Assembly (NCBI RefSeq): GCF_050948215.1
Contig: NC_135153.1
Location: 12,056,058 to 12,120,057, forward strand
DNA from: Halictus rubicundus
Lineage: Eukaryota > Arthropoda > Insecta > Hymenoptera > Halictidae
DNA: 64,000 nt
Reading direction: 5' to 3'
Shown: positions 11,501 to 26,300 of the stretch, piece by piece
Layout of the letters: every line of letters starts with the position of its first letter
How positions within the stretch are numbered: the first letter of the stretch is position 1
Notes under the pieces: generated by a model
What the model was told of the DNA's origin: nothing
Seen by the model: only the letters and a program-made list of their open reading frames with translations
Database searches by the model: none
Translations under genes and position numbers: made by a program

Positions 11501-14500
11501 AATTTAGAGGATCGAGCGATGAAAGCGTTGAGAACGGTAAACTAGATTCGATTGCTTTGAAGTGGCAGCGCAGTTTCGTTCGTGTTTCGGCTGTTAATCT
11601 CTGCGGCCCGTTATGGCGTTAAGTTACGGCCGCGCGAGGAACGCGAACTTCTAATTGGAACGCATTATTTATAAACGCACGATAAACCCGAACGCGTCCG
11701 CGAGAGCTTCCTCATAAATTACCGGAGCTAATTAGTCGGCGGGGTTACCGAGCCGGTAATTAACCGAGGCTACACGCACTTGTCACGTCCCTGTGAAGCC
11801 GTGCCACGCAACGACAATCGAAGTGACACACACAGCGGAGAGGGGAGCGGGGGAGGGAGGGGGAAGAGATCGACAGGGTTATTGTGCGAGAGAGTCGGCG
11901 GTTGTCTGATCCAGAAACTTTTTTTTTCCACGATCGCACGCCTCTGTGCCCCTCGATGATTCTTCATTAATGATTGAGCTCGTGTGTGCGCGTGATTTCG
12001 ACGAGTTAGCGGTTAACGACCGGTGTCACGTAGGCGTGACTTGGCTCTCGTTGTCTGTCGTGGCATCCTTGGCACAATTTCACTACGTTAATGCTCGCTC
12101 GCGGCTAGTTTTCTGTCCGCGCTGTTCATAAATATTCATGAAACCGGAAAAATAATGCATTTCACGGCGCAAATAGCGTTGCGACTGCTAGGGGGAATTA
12201 ATCGACAGATTTATAACTGTAGAGCTAACGGAGAAAATATGTTCTGTTGTTGTTGTGTTATCGTGCGTAATTCAAGCACCGAGAAGATTCCGCGGTAGAT
12301 TCGATAAGAAGCGAAACTCGATATCGAAGAACTCGGCGATCCGAAATGATAAAACCGGGTCTGTTCGATTCCAATATAGTGGTCTGGTCGGCAATCTCGA
12401 GTCGATCAGGGGAAAAAAACATCGTCGGACAAGTCGTTCGGCGTCGTTCGGCGTCGTTCGCAGCGCTCGTTACAGTTTGTTGCGCCTGTTGATGGCGGTG
12501 TCCAACGCGGAACGCGGTGAAATTGACGGGCAAGTTGATGTAACGCCTCGTCCTCGCCGCTCCGAGCGCCTAGCATTCCTCTCGACTTTCTTTCTCGCTC
12601 GTTGAATGATACTTGTACAGGTTCCGGCGATTCACGGCTCTCCATTCAATGGAACAGGCTCGGTACTTGCAGTTTCTCGGGGTTCATCGACATTCGGGAT
12701 GGTCTACTGGGTGTCCTTGAAAGTAGACGCGTTTCGGTTCGCGATAAGGAAGCGGGATCGTGACGGGAAGAGGTGGATTTTTACAGTTGTTCGGTTAAAG
12801 AGGCAGGTGCGAACGTCGGGACGATTATAAAATATGGAACAGTTTCTTTCCCCCTCGCGGAACTCTCCGAAGGCGAATAAATTTCGCCGCTATTAATAGA
12901 CCCGCGATTGTGATCGCGCGGGGGCCCGTTAACATTTATGAGATGCCGGCGAGAGGCAGCTTTTTAAAATCGCGTAATTGCATCACTCGTCCCTTCGAGG
13001 CAACCGTGCGCGCGACGTCTTTTAAAAGCGGTCTCGAGACGTTTCAAATTTTATGTTTATCGCCGCGGAGCTGAACTTTTTCCTCGGAAAGATTCGAGCC
13101 CGTCGATCCACCTGGAAATCGACGGAGATAAGATTATATGCGTGTGTACGTGTCTACGTGGTTCTCTCGGATGCCTCGCACGGCCGAGGAAGTCGATGAA
13201 ATTAAAATGCACAGAACAGACCCGATCGTGGTTGACACTCGAGCCTGTTTTTCCGTTCGACAGGAATGCCTCGCGTTGCACCTGCCTCGCCGTCTTCTCC
13301 TCCGCTCGCACGAGTATCGGCGGGTTCGTTGCTGGTCGATGTCCCTGAACCGTCGTCGAGCTTCGTTTTCGAGCAATAAATTCTAGCCGGCGATCGATAC
13401 GGTGTCGCTGGAATACCACCGACCCGACCCACTTCGACGAAACAGGCTTACGACACACCGCCGCCGATGTAACAGAACATTTATCAACCGCTAACATAAC
13501 TTTCGTTTGATCCCCAAGATGGCCGACCGGTGAAAGGAGCGATCCCCTCGATCTTCGTTTCCTCAAAACGACGTTTGCCAATTTCGACTTCGAAGCTGTA
13601 GCGGAAGTTGAAGCGGGTCAGAGTTTCACCCGTTGCCCTAAGTCTCCTGACGAAGACTCTGAACAGAGTCTAATAAATCTGTCGTTAATTTCCTTTAAAC
13701 CGAAATAAAATTCTATTTTGGCGTTGTTAGTTTACAGCTATTGAAGAACTTATACAATATAATGTTCTCCCTTCTTCTTTTAAACCGAAACAAAATTGTA
13801 TTTTGTTGTAGTTGATATATAAATCCTTTGGAGAAAACATTGGCATTCAATAAATATAAACTATCTTTTTTTTCTATGCAATTCTGAACGATGAAGAATT
13901 CCTAATCATTAGAATCACGAAACGTAGTGGGTTAACTATTTGATTATCGCTGGGTTTACGGCGCACTGAAACTGACTATTTTATTTTATAAAAATAGCAA
14001 GAAAATGTCCAAATTTTCGGCGATTTTTTTACACGCACGATATCGAGTGGAGAAGCAGTTTCGCGCATCCACGGATCGATCGCGACGATTTTGGTCAAGG
14101 TGAATTGATAGTTAGGATCGCGGGTGATACTCTTACGACGCTCCCCGATCTAATAATCCCAATCCCCTCGGTTAATCAAAGAGCCGAGGGCACCGGAACG
14201 GGGAAAAGAGGCGACCGGGACATATTTACTAGACAACGCGACTCCCCGGCCACGGGGAATCGAACAAATTAGCTCGGGAACCCACATAAGTCAGCTTGAT
14301 GACCCCGCGCTGTTTTCTTATCGACCGCTGCGTTCACTTTCATTCAGTACCAACAACAATCCCAGCTAGCAGAGTCTAAATAAATACTCGGATCAAACTC
14401 GGTTCAATATCCACCCACTCTTCGCTATCAGTCGAGATTGCCGACGATCTCGCGAAAACAAATAATCGAAGATCTTCCTGCCAGAACCCAGACAAGTGCA

Positions 14501-14915
14501 TTTCCTAATAAAATCCAAATGTTCAGCTTATCCTATTTTTGCAGCCAGGTTTCCGTCGAGAGCTGCCAATAAACAGCCAGAAACCGAATTCAGTTCGATA
14601 TCCGTCCACTCGTCCACTGACGAAAACGAAACGAGTTGATCTCGTCGAAAAAATTACACAATCGACTCGAGAACCTGTAGAGGTCGTGCAGAAGTAGAAT
14701 CGCGTGCAGCAAGTGTCTAGAAACCGGGCGACGCTGCTTATTAATTACTTCGGTTGCCGAACTTCCTGGACAAAGTTACAGAACCGAGAAATTGATCTAC
14801 TTGAGAGTTCGAGTCTCCCCTTTGATTGACTTTCCAGATTAATTCTCCAATTGAGTGCAAAGTTTCTGGAAAAGTTGCGCAGAGAGCGATGGATTAAAGC
14901 CTGGGTATGGTCGAG

Positions 14916-14960
<45 letters not shown>

Positions 14961-17900
14961 GAAAGAGAGAGATGGTTTACCGAAACAATTTCTCGCTCCC
15001 TCGTTCGCCCGTAAATTCGCTCTCTGTACCCACGCCTTCCAATACCGCGCGCGCGGAGTTAATTACCTTCTTCGCTCCGCGGAAACTCCTCCGGCGTGTG
15101 CTCTCCGGGTCTCCGAGCGCGAGGGTAGAGGGCCTATATAAATCCCGACTGTCTCCGCGTACACGCGGCCAACCGCAAGCCTCCGTTGACGGTACAGTTA
15201 CCTCCGTTCTGTGTACCGGGTGCTCGCGAAATGTTTCGACGAACTTGCAGATTTAGAGTCGCCGGAATCCCCGGTACCAATACGCTGGAACGCGCATTTC
15301 CCGCTCGGCGAAATGGATGGCGCAACTTTGCAGACCTCCGGCAGGTGTTCCTCGAGTTCTAAGGCTGTCGTCAGAGTTTTCAGGCTGTTCCCAAAATGTG
15401 GAAGACATTTTGAACAACTCGGCTGCTTCAATCCTTGGTCTTTGGGGTTCTTAAACCCTCTTGATCACTGGTCTGTGACAGTTTTAAGGGTTTACTAGGT
15501 TTACGGAGCACTAAAAATTACCATTTTACACTACTTTATAAAAATAACGTGAATGTATCTATCAAAATTTGTAGCCACTTTTCTAATAATACAAAGAAAT
15601 CCCAAAGTCATTTTGACTTGATAGAGGACTGTGTCTGAAAAATTGAGTAGCTTTTTCAAGAACTGGAACGGTTATTTACTGGATTGAATAGTTGTCAGTA
15701 CACGGACGACAAGCGTGTTTTATCGTGTGAAGGATTGCGAATTTTGGAACTGCAGGCAGCAATTTCCAAGAAAGATTGAAGGCTGAATATTCTCAGTAGC
15801 TAGATGGCAATCGCATTTCCGATTAGCGTATTGCATAAAGGACAGCCTGATGAATCCTGGGACTGGGAGCAGCAATTTTCAAGGAAGATTGAGACTGGGT
15901 AACCAGATAGCCGAGGATGCTGCCGGCGAATCTTGGCGTTCCGAAGCAATTTACCCCGAAGAAGAGACAATACAAAAGACCGAGGGGATCAGTCAGGGTT
16001 CCTTTTCAGAGAGAGTATCGCAATCGCCCCGAAATAATGGAGCAGCCCGAACACACAGAGAGAGAGAGAGAGAGAGAAAGGGGGAAGAACGAGAGAGGTA
16101 GACCACTACAGAGCAGGGTCGAAGGAATCCAAAGGGCGAGAGAACGGTCGCTCCGTCGCGCCACACGGATCCCTTTGGATCCTTTCGGTTGTATCCTTTT
16201 GTGTCTGGGCTAGCTCCGAGGTCTGTCCCCTTGGTTCCCGTCGGTTCCTCATAATTGGGGAATAAATCGTGGTCAGGACACGGCGCGCACGCATTCGGCA
16301 CCGGCCTGGAATGATCTCGTTTCTAAAAGCACGCACCGCACCACGCCAGGCAGAGGCCAGGCCAGGCCAAGCCGAGCAGCCACGCTGGAAGTAATAACAG
16401 ACGTCGAAACGGCGGGGAATGCGAGAGAGCGGGCCGCGTGCACGGCATCGGATAAATAATTCATGAAACGATAAACTAAGGCGCGGGCGCGCGCGCGCGC
16501 GAACCGAACGGACGGATGCGTTATCTCTCAGCACGACCCGCTGCTCACCTGCGCACGTAATTTCGACCGGGATTTCGGGGGACCGTCTCGATACCTCCAC
16601 CGTTCGCTACTGGACTGCAGTTTGCTTCTTCTTTGCGAAGCAGGCCAGCAATTTGCGAGAAGGTTATTTTCCATTCGTTCGAATCGTTCTAAACATATCG
16701 TTCTATTTAGGGCTGGCTAAAGTGAGTTCAGTTTGTTTGGATAGACGACCTAGTTCTGGTGAGTAATTCTTTGATCTAGGGCTAGCAAAAGGGCATTCAG
16801 AATCTATTCTTCTTGAGTAGCTCTGGGTCCTAGGACTAGCAAAAGCCACTTCAACTGACTTGGATAGGCGACCTACTTCTGATGAAACGTTCTTTGATCC
16901 AGGGCTGGCAAGATGGGTCTCCAGTTTTGTTGGTTAAATTTCCAATTCTTCTTGGAGAGCTTTGTGTCCCAGGGCCAGCAAAAGCCGCTTCAATTGTCTT
17001 GGATAGATAACCTACTTCTGGTGAGACATTCTTTATCCTAGGGCTAGCAAAAGGGCCCTCAGTTTCGTTGGATAGATGTCTTATTCTTCTTGGAGAGATC
17101 TGTGTGCTAGGACTAGCAAAAGCCACCACTTCAATTGACTTTTGATAGACGACCTACTTCTGGGGAAACGTTCTTTGATCTAGGGCTGGCAAGATGGGTC
17201 TCCAGTTTTGTTGGTTAAATATCCTATTCTTCTTGAGGAGCTTTGTGTCCCAGGGCCATCAATGGCGACTTCAGTTGTCTTGGATAGACGACCTACTTTT
17301 GGTAAGACATTCTTCGATCTAGGGCTAGCAAGATGGGTCTCCAGTTTTGTTGGATAAGTGTCCTATTCTTCTTGGATAGCTCTGTGCCCTAGGACTAGCA
17401 AAAGAGATTTGGTTTCGTTTGGATAAATAGCTGGCACACGTTGAACAGTTCTTAGACCTAGGGCTAGCAAACGTGACATTATTGTCTGTGGCCAAAGAGC
17501 TGCATATGTTGAGAAATGTGATAACCTAGTAACAATCGCAGCACTTCCATGAAACACTGTAACACATCAAAGAAAAATTTCATTAAATCTTCTTAGGCCT
17601 ATCCAAGGATCCAATCTCGAGGTTCCTAGGGCTGCCTCCGAGAGCCCGCGTACTCTGCCACTCTGTGCATTCGCATTCATTGCAAGCATACTTCCACTGC
17701 AATAATACAATCGGCAGTGAAGAATTTCCGAATTAGACTTTCAAATAAAAGAATAACCAGTTTTCTCAATGGCAGCGAGCAAATATTTACGACCCGCGTG
17801 GTCGTGCTTTAAACCCTGCTCTCCCAGTAGCCATCAGTTCGAACGTCAATGAAGTCGTGCTGAATGAATATTGAATAAAGATCGAAGCCTATTATCAATC

Positions 17901-20900
17901 GAAGAGAAGACGTCAAAGAAACTAGCGGGGGATAGGTTGTAGAGAATATAGCGTAGGGACGTGGAAAAAGAGTTGGTCGAACGTTCGGCAAAAAGACGTC
18001 GTTCCCGTCAAGGGGGGAATGCAATTTGCAATTCCCGTTCTTACGAGCCCGTACCGGGGACGATAAAACGCTGCTGGAAACACGGACGGAGGAATTTCGA
18101 AATTACTGGAATACCTGTCCTCCCCCTTCTGTTAACGTTCTCTCTGTCCGTTGGGTTCTCTCCCGGCGCTCTCTTTACCGTCGCGTTTCTCTCTTTCTCA
18201 CTCGCCTAACTTTCCGCGAGTGCTTCCTCCCGTTGCGAGCAAGCGCGAATGCGCTCGCGCGGGCTCGCGCGCATGACGTTTCAGCCACTTTGTTTTCCAA
18301 GCGTTACCTTTCAATTCGACGGAGCGAAACGCGGTTACGCCGCGATGGAGGGACAGAAATGCGGATAGTCAGCAAGTCCCGACGTCTGCTGACCGGGCAC
18401 GTACATAGGAAACCTCGAGAGTAGTTTCTCCCCGCAGCGTCGTCAGCAAGTTCTATCGGCCGGGGCTCTCTTATAGTCGTTTCCCGTGGCTCGTCTGAAA
18501 TTTAATGCGCCGCGACGCGACTACCACGGTACCGGGTGGCCGTTAACCATCGATCCATTCACCCGAACGACATTAAAAATGAGCCGTACGTTTTACGCTA
18601 TTTTATAACGCAATGAATCCAGCGGAACCGGTTCGTTTAATAGACACTCGCCTCTGATATTTCTTTAACACGTTACACGGTACGCCGGTCCCTGGAAAAC
18701 GACGGTGTCGTACTTGCGAAATACATAATTCGTGCGATATTCAAAAATATGTCCACCGTGTTAGTAGAATATGAAACAAAGCGGAAACGAGGTCGACTAG
18801 TCTTTCGTTTAATGCACGGCCGTATTTTTGCGTTTGAAGTTGAATAAAAAGCGAATCAGCTCCACGTTCGACGTGTTGAACATCAACGCACGAGAATTTG
18901 CTCGATGAATTGTTCGATAACCCTGATCGTTATCGAAGAAATTTATCCGGAGTAATTTAATCTGGCAACTTGGTGCGAGAACGTCGTGTAGAGGAATGTT
19001 ATTGAGTAGATAAGATGCAGTCATTAATAGACTGTGGATTGATTTCTTCAAAAATTTATAAGATCTACACTCATTAACAAGCCTGCTGATAGACTCGCAA
19101 CGATTTATTTGGATAAACGATACAATAAACAATCTACTCCCGTTGAGAAACTCTTCGACCTAGGGCCAGCAAAAGTGGCTTCAGTTTCTTTATACAAATG
19201 ATTCATTCCTATTGAGAATTTCTGTGACTCATGGCTAGCAAAAGTGGCGATTGTAAAAATTGCAGGAGCAGTACAGCCGCTAGATTAATCTAAGAAATTC
19301 CCCCCCCCCCCCCAGTATTTCATGTTTTGCGCTGCCAGCTCGAAGCTCGAGAGCCGGCAAGAAATTCATGAACGCCGAGTATACAAAACGCAAAGCGAAG
19401 AAAGAGAGTAAAAATCGAGCAAGAAGCATAGTTGAAAAATGCGTTGATTACAGTATCGCAACGGATAAAACAAGATCGATCTCGGCTCGCTCGCTGGAAG
19501 AGCAGGACGATCTCGAGCGCAAGAAACCGATCGGGAATGATCGTGAAAGTGGGTCGAGCTCGAGGAACTCGATCGTGCGCAAGGTGTTTCGTGGCCGGTG
19601 AAGCGGTCGTCGGGACGAGGATCGACGTGTATTCGCAGCTGTGATCCGCTCGATCGGATCGTTATCGAGGTCCTCGGACGATCGAATCAATCGGACCGGC
19701 AATGAAAGATCGTGAGACAGGCCGCGCGTTGTTATCGTTACAGCAACGGTGTCTTCGAGCATAGGTGTAAAAAGATCCGCGACGGCTCCGATTCCCTACC
19801 ACCTTATCGCCTGTTATCGCGCTATCTATTTTGCTGGAACTGTATGAATACATTTCTCGCGATAAGATACCGTTTCGCCATATTACTCGCAAACAGCCGA
19901 CGCAGTTTCGAATTCGAGACCCCGTGTCTCGAACGCCATTCGATCGTATTGCTCGAACAAGAACCTCGGCGAGCTTGTGCCTCTTGCTGTAAACTGGTCA
20001 GCGAAACGGCCATTTTCTGTGTTTACGTTATGCGAGCTCGTCCAGGGATCGCTGAGTGGGCGGCTGGATTTAATGGCCGAGCTGCTGGAGTATGCTTTCG
20101 GGTTTCCGTTTTATTTGGAGGTCGTCCCTTCCGCAGAGTGCACAGATTTAAAAGATAGAGGTCCTGGTTGGTCTATACAATTTCCGGTGGGTTCACTGGA
20201 TTCTCGAAATTAAATCTATATTTTCATATTAATAAAGTCAGCAAAGAAAGGATAAAATTTTTAGTCGGCTCCTGTTTCTTACAATTGACGCACCAAATTT
20301 TTATTTTGACCTTCAGTCTAATCGTTACAGTAGCAAAGACAATAGACTCTGGAACCGTCGCGACCAGTCCTGAAAAAATCGCGGAACGTCGCGGATTTCT
20401 CTGGGCGACTGTGTGTCAAGGTCGGCACACCGAGTCACCAGATAAAATCCATCAGCGGCGATGAGCACAGGAGGAGCACGAGGACGATGAGAATTAACGG
20501 TGCGTGCGGAGAGGGGGGGATGGGAGAGGTGGCACATGGAAGAAGAGGAGTGGAGTAGGAGGAGGATGAGCAGGGCTTTAAGCAGCCTGTCGGGAACAGA
20601 CCGCGAATCTAATTATAGTCTCATCCGAGAAGAAGGTTTACTATGCTAATCGAGCCGGGGCGGTCGAGCAAATGTCAACCCACGTGTTCTGTTTACCCGG
20701 GCGATGATCGCGTCATCGTTCCACGTGCCTGTTTGTATTCGACGCGTGTGTCCTGCGCTACGGACGTACACAACAGCCTTTTTCAATGATTCCTGACGCA
20801 ACGGTCAACGATATGAATTCCGAGGCACAGGGTTATCTGGAGGGGGCGGCTTTGTCCTTGATAACGGGACGAGACGCTCGCAGCTATCTCTGGGCCGATT

Positions 20901-23175
20901 AGGCGACCGCTTTGAAAAATTCGCTGCCTCCCGGAGCTGAATTTCGACCGCGACATTTAAATTCTAGGCGAGATTTAAACTTTCGCATATGTGTCGCAAT
21001 CGGACATTAATTTTATACATGGTATTTAGAACTGTACTGCGGATTTTATGCATTTATGGTAAAACGAGTGGGTGCATTTTAAGGAAGCAGTGAGACTAAA
21101 ATTAACTTACTCAAGGAAACTCGTTAAGTTACTCAAGGTAAAATGAAATTTCTGCTCGCTTCTTGTTCCTTGAAATTAACGTAGAAAATGTTACGTAATT
21201 ATTACATATTTCGCGTTGCATTTTTAATCCTTTGCACTCGAAGCTACTTCAACTCCGAAACGAAACAATTCTTCCGACCTAGAATATTTCCCTTCTATAT
21301 ACATTTTGTTTTTCATTTTATACGAACGAAAATGGTGCAATGTTACAATACCGAAGTGTTTAGTAATTCATTAAGTACAAACTAATTTAATAATGTCAAA
21401 AATATTTTGAGTAATGATACAGCAATTTTTAGCGACGCCTTACAGTCGTCGTTCGAGTGCTAAGGGTTAATAGAATATTTTCATTACTGAGTGACTTCTT
21501 GTCATTTGCATTCGAGTTGCCTTGGAACATCGTTGTCGACAGGATTATGAATTCCCAGAGGCGGCAAGTGGAACGGACAAATTAGAGTAGCTTTCCAAAA
21601 GATGATCCGGCGAAGAACGGCCTGTAAGCTGCTCGTGCTCGCTCGCACGCACACGCGCCGGCCAACAAAAAGCAGATTAAACGTCACGGGTTAAGAGTTC
21701 AGGAAGAGAAAGTCAACGAACCAATGGCAGCCGGCCCCTGATTGAGCCTGAATGCCGCGTTCTGGCTTTTATTACGTGCAATCGCTCGGATTCGGACCCT
21801 CTCTCTCTCCATCTTTATTTTTCTGGCGCGAATCGCGCGTGTCTCGCGCCTTTAACAAGCGTTTTACGAGCTTTTGTCCGTGACTCCGCGCTCGCTCTGC
21901 ACACCTTTTGTCAGGGGGCTGCAATATCACGCGCACAAAACGCCGCGCGTATAATGCCCCGTTGTACCCGCGGACAAAACGCGTGCGCGCCTGCAATCAT
22001 GGCTGACACCGAGAGAGGAGAACACTCTCTGACAGTGAACACACACCGTCAGCGATGTCTACTCGCCTCCTCCTCCTTCACCTCCATAGCTGTTCTTATT
22101 GTCCGAGAGCCGAGCGTTTTATCCATCGGTGGGACGGACACTGTTTCTGCTGAAGAGTCCCAGAAAATGGAACACCGATGTGCCTGTCGATAGACCACGG
22201 AGCTTCGCGCATTTATGGCATTCCAAATTTGCAAAGTACGGAATATTTTTCACACACTTTCTAGTCCGCAAAATATTCCAGTCTACCGATCTTTATGTAA
22301 AATAAAAGATGTCTACAAAGTTACAAGAAACTGGTACCGTACAGAAATTTCCCTCTTCAACGTCTCCTCTTTGTTCGTTACCTCCATTGAGGCCACGCAG
22401 TATTTTAACCTTAGTTCACGCATTACCTACCGGCGATTACTTCATAATTTCCGAAAGCCCATGGTCCATGGCTAATGACTTTTTAATGGCTCCTTCAACG
22501 GCAACAGCTATTTCAATAGTGAGCCAACACGTCACATGATCTATAATTTCGTTACAGATTATAATCTGAAAGAAAATTTCCCAGTTTCCGTTTGGTACAG
22601 TGCAACCACTGAAAATTCTATTAACCCCTTGCCCTACAATATCGAGTCATGCTTGTGATGAAGATTCCGAACAGAGTCTGATGAATATGTTACTAATTTC
22701 CTTTAAACCGAAATAAAATTCTATTTTGGGAGTTGTTCATGTACAGCTATTGAAGAGCATACAGGCATACGATAGATACAAATTTTCTGCCTTTCAAAGG
22801 GAATTTCGAATTACAAAAAAGTGTTAATCACTGAAACCGTAAAATAAATCGTGGTGCAAGAGGTTGATAAAATTCCGGTGGGAGATGTTGTTATCTTCGA
22901 AATAACATTTTTACCGAACTGTGTGCACCTTATTACCTGGCGTTATGCAAACGAATGTTCTATATTAATTGGAAGAACTCTCACCGGATACGAAGCGGCG
23001 CGCCGTTTCCTACTGCGGAAAAATTACGAAAGCAACTACACATGTAGGTGGTGCGACAGGGTATCGAAGCGAATGAACAGCGTTTCGTCCAAGGATAATA
23101 AAACCGTGCTGGTTTTATTGATTGCCGGGTGTCGGCCGAAGCGATATTCCCGTAGACCGTGTCTCATTCTCTCTT

Positions 23176-23240
<65 letters not shown>

Positions 23241-23318
23241 CCTTTCTGTGTAGCTGGCGGTTCTTCCACGTCACGCTTTTTAAACGTGCATCAATTTGCC
23301 CGTGTTTCGCAACGAACA

Positions 23319-23353
<35 letters not shown>

Positions 23354-26300
23354 TACGTGTATGCGTTTGCATCGTCGAGCGTCTCGTCTTAACGAGCGCA
23401 ACGATTCATGCCGTGCGAATTACCGGCGAGAGAATCTAGCCTGGAACGGGCTGAGTCATCGCGCGCGAATTTTCTTGTCGGACGTTGCGATCGGATCGGA
23501 TCGGATCGGATCGGATCGGATCGAATCGAATCCGACGAGCGTGTTACGCGTGAACGTCGCCGACGCGTATCGAGTCCGAGAAACACCGACGAACAATCTT
23601 CCCCGTGTGGGTGGAACACCGGGAGACCGTGTTGTTCACCGATTTCCTTGAAAAATCGCTATCGAAGACACGGTTTGTACAGAAATCGACCACTTCTGCC
23701 TCCCGGAACGGTCTAACACCCCCCCCCCCATATACAATTCACCTTTTAACACTAAACCCACCAAGCATTAACAGTATCTGGTAAATATTGCCGTATAAAA
23801 ATGGCAACCCTAAATTTATTGAGATTGTCAGTAATTTTCCAAGTAACAAATGCTTGGACAAGGAAATTTATTCCACTATTTTCCATAAATGAATTTTTAT
23901 AATTTCAATAATTGGAAAATGTAAAACCGGTCATTTGACCGTGGTAGGTTTAGTGTTAAGCTGATGAAAATGAGCGATCACTATCTTTCACGTTTCTGTT
24001 CCGAGAACAATGTGAATCTAGCAGAAATTCCTAATCACATAATTAAATTGATTTCGAAGTATTTCTTGCTGTCTTGAGTTTAGTACCAATTACGAAAAAA
24101 TTGGGAAAAACCCAGCAGGGCAATTTTTATAACTAAAACTTGGTTTACCATTTTATGCATTTATAACAAAGCCGAGAGTAGATCAAAGGAAAACTAATAA
24201 ACATATTCAAAGAACTTGAGCACACCATTATTTCCAGCAAGATCATTGAGAAAGGAAATAAACGTGTATGTAGCTCCTGTAACCTTGGACGAATGGAATT
24301 TTTATTTTGCATAAAAATCCTACTGATAAGGCAATCAACGTGTTAATATTAAATTTAATCGGAGATTGTTCTGCCAGGAACACACTCGAAGCAGTCTCTC
24401 GTTCACGCGAACTCTTTCCGGACAGGAAAGGTTCAGGGTTGTTTATTTTTGTGGCTGCAGCTCGTTTTCACGAAATTTCTAGAGATTCCCTGAATCTACC
24501 TGGACGTGTTCTGGCCAGTGTAGTTGTTCAGGAGTTAATTAACTCGTTCGCGAGCGGTCGCGTGCAGTCTGCGCTCAAATACCGGACAGCAAGGCGACGT
24601 AACGAGTCTGAACACGCGGTCGACGCTCATGGTACATAGTACAGTGACTCACACGTTCGTTCGCATGCTTTCGAAATGGCAATTAAACGTGAAGATTGTT
24701 CTGCGTTCTTCCCGTCACTGTTTACCTTGTCGTTTCTCTCTCTCTCTCTCGCTTTCTGTGACATATATTTCTCAACTTGAACACGAAACCTCCGACTTTA
24801 TGGGCGAATTAGGCGCGAACAAACGCGTCAATTTGCGAGTCGAGACTCGTTAAAATTGTGGCGGAGCATTTTTGGATGATTTAACCCCTTGCACTGCGAT
24901 TTACTTTACGGTTTCAGTGGTTAGAGCTTTTTTGTAATTCGTAATTTCCTAAAAAAAGGAGAAAATGTGTATCTATCGTATGCCTATATGTTCTTCAATA
25001 GCTGCACATTAACAAAATAGAATAAAATAGAATTAATATATCCAAATAATCCAAAATAGAATTTCATTTCGGTTTAAAGGAAATTAATAACATATTTATT
25101 GGACTCTGTTCGGAATCTTCATCGCGAGTATGACTCAATATTGTAGGGCAAGTGGATATTATGAATTTATGGTAAAAATGGGCAGATGGAATTTTAAAGA
25201 GTTCAAGAGAATGGCTGGATTATTTTCAGCTTTTCGGAGTTGTAAAAGAGGAACAGAAATTTCTGCTTGGTTCGAGTTTCATACGGATGATGTAGAGAAT
25301 TTCTATTCAGCATAAAGATCCGCAGTGAGAATTTTGTCTAGTTACGGGTGCAAGCATCGGTCGAGTAGTCGCCTTGGTAGTCGCAGCGTAGACGTGTCTC
25401 GATCCCGACAGCAGATCAAAAGCGTCGAATATAATGGGAAAGCGGAGGACCAACGCGGAATGTTCGGCTTGTAACGCGCGACGAAAATATCCGGCGGTCT
25501 CGTCGTAAATGACGGGACGGGAGAAGAAAGTCAACCCGATTGCGAGGCGAGAAGACGTGGTAGACGAGCGTCGACTTCTCCGTTCACTCCGGTCCCCCCG
25601 CTGTACATATATAAAAGTATAAAAATGTCGGACAAAAATAGAGCGTGAAAATCCAGCTAACGAGAAAGAATCGCTTTGTCCGAGAAAACCGTGGAGAAAG
25701 TAAAAATTCTCGCAAATAACTTTCCACTGTCCAACGAATACGAACCAGCACACACACACACACACGCGCGCGCACACGCAGAGAATCGATGAAATTGTGG
25801 AAAAATTGTTCGCACCAAAACCCAGAGGGATATAATTTGTAGCCAACGGCAATTTTGTAGGCGAGTTGTGTGCGTGTGCGTCGATTGCGAATTATTTCAT
25901 TAACTTCTCTGGCGCGGAACATTGACATTGGCCGTTCGCCGTCCGGCAGAAATACTCTCGGCGCTTTCCAATTAATGAAACCGAGTATACTTTAATCGTT
26001 ATCGCGGCTCCCTCTCGAATCGAACCGGTCACATCGAGCTGGAGACAGCCGCTTTCACATCTGCGACCGGGGCCCCCGGTTTGTTCGAGGAATTCGAGGC
26101 CTTGGGAGCCGGCTCGATCGAGGAGAACAGTGTGCGCCATTATTATCGGCGGCGAGCTACGGCCGCTACATTAATTATGTAATTGCATGCCTGCCCGATG
26201 ACAAGCTACGGCGAGAGAGCCAGTGACATTTTCCACGATGCAAATGCACGCGGATGCAGTTCAGGTTTTTTTTTTCCTCCTCCTGTGCAGCGCCGGTCGG

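Noticed and set aside
13057..13581. 174-codon minus-strand frame in a GC-rich intron stretch
   Set aside because: Arg/Ser-rich composition expected from CpG-rich non-coding DNA; no domain, no splice partners.
16851..17129. Minus-strand frame with repeated peptide blocks
   Set aside because: Translation of the 68-bp minisatellite; 68 is not a multiple of three and the frame is kept only over part of the array.
16700..17500. CRISPR-like spaced repeats
   Set aside because: Units are directly adjoining with graded divergence, not identical repeats with unique spacers, and the genome is eukaryotic.
22851..23651. 266-codon plus-strand frame in the large intron
   Set aside because: It runs through (CT)n, (CGG)n and (ATCGG)n tracts and starts in a transposon end; the Ser/Leu and Ala runs are repeat translation, with no domain.
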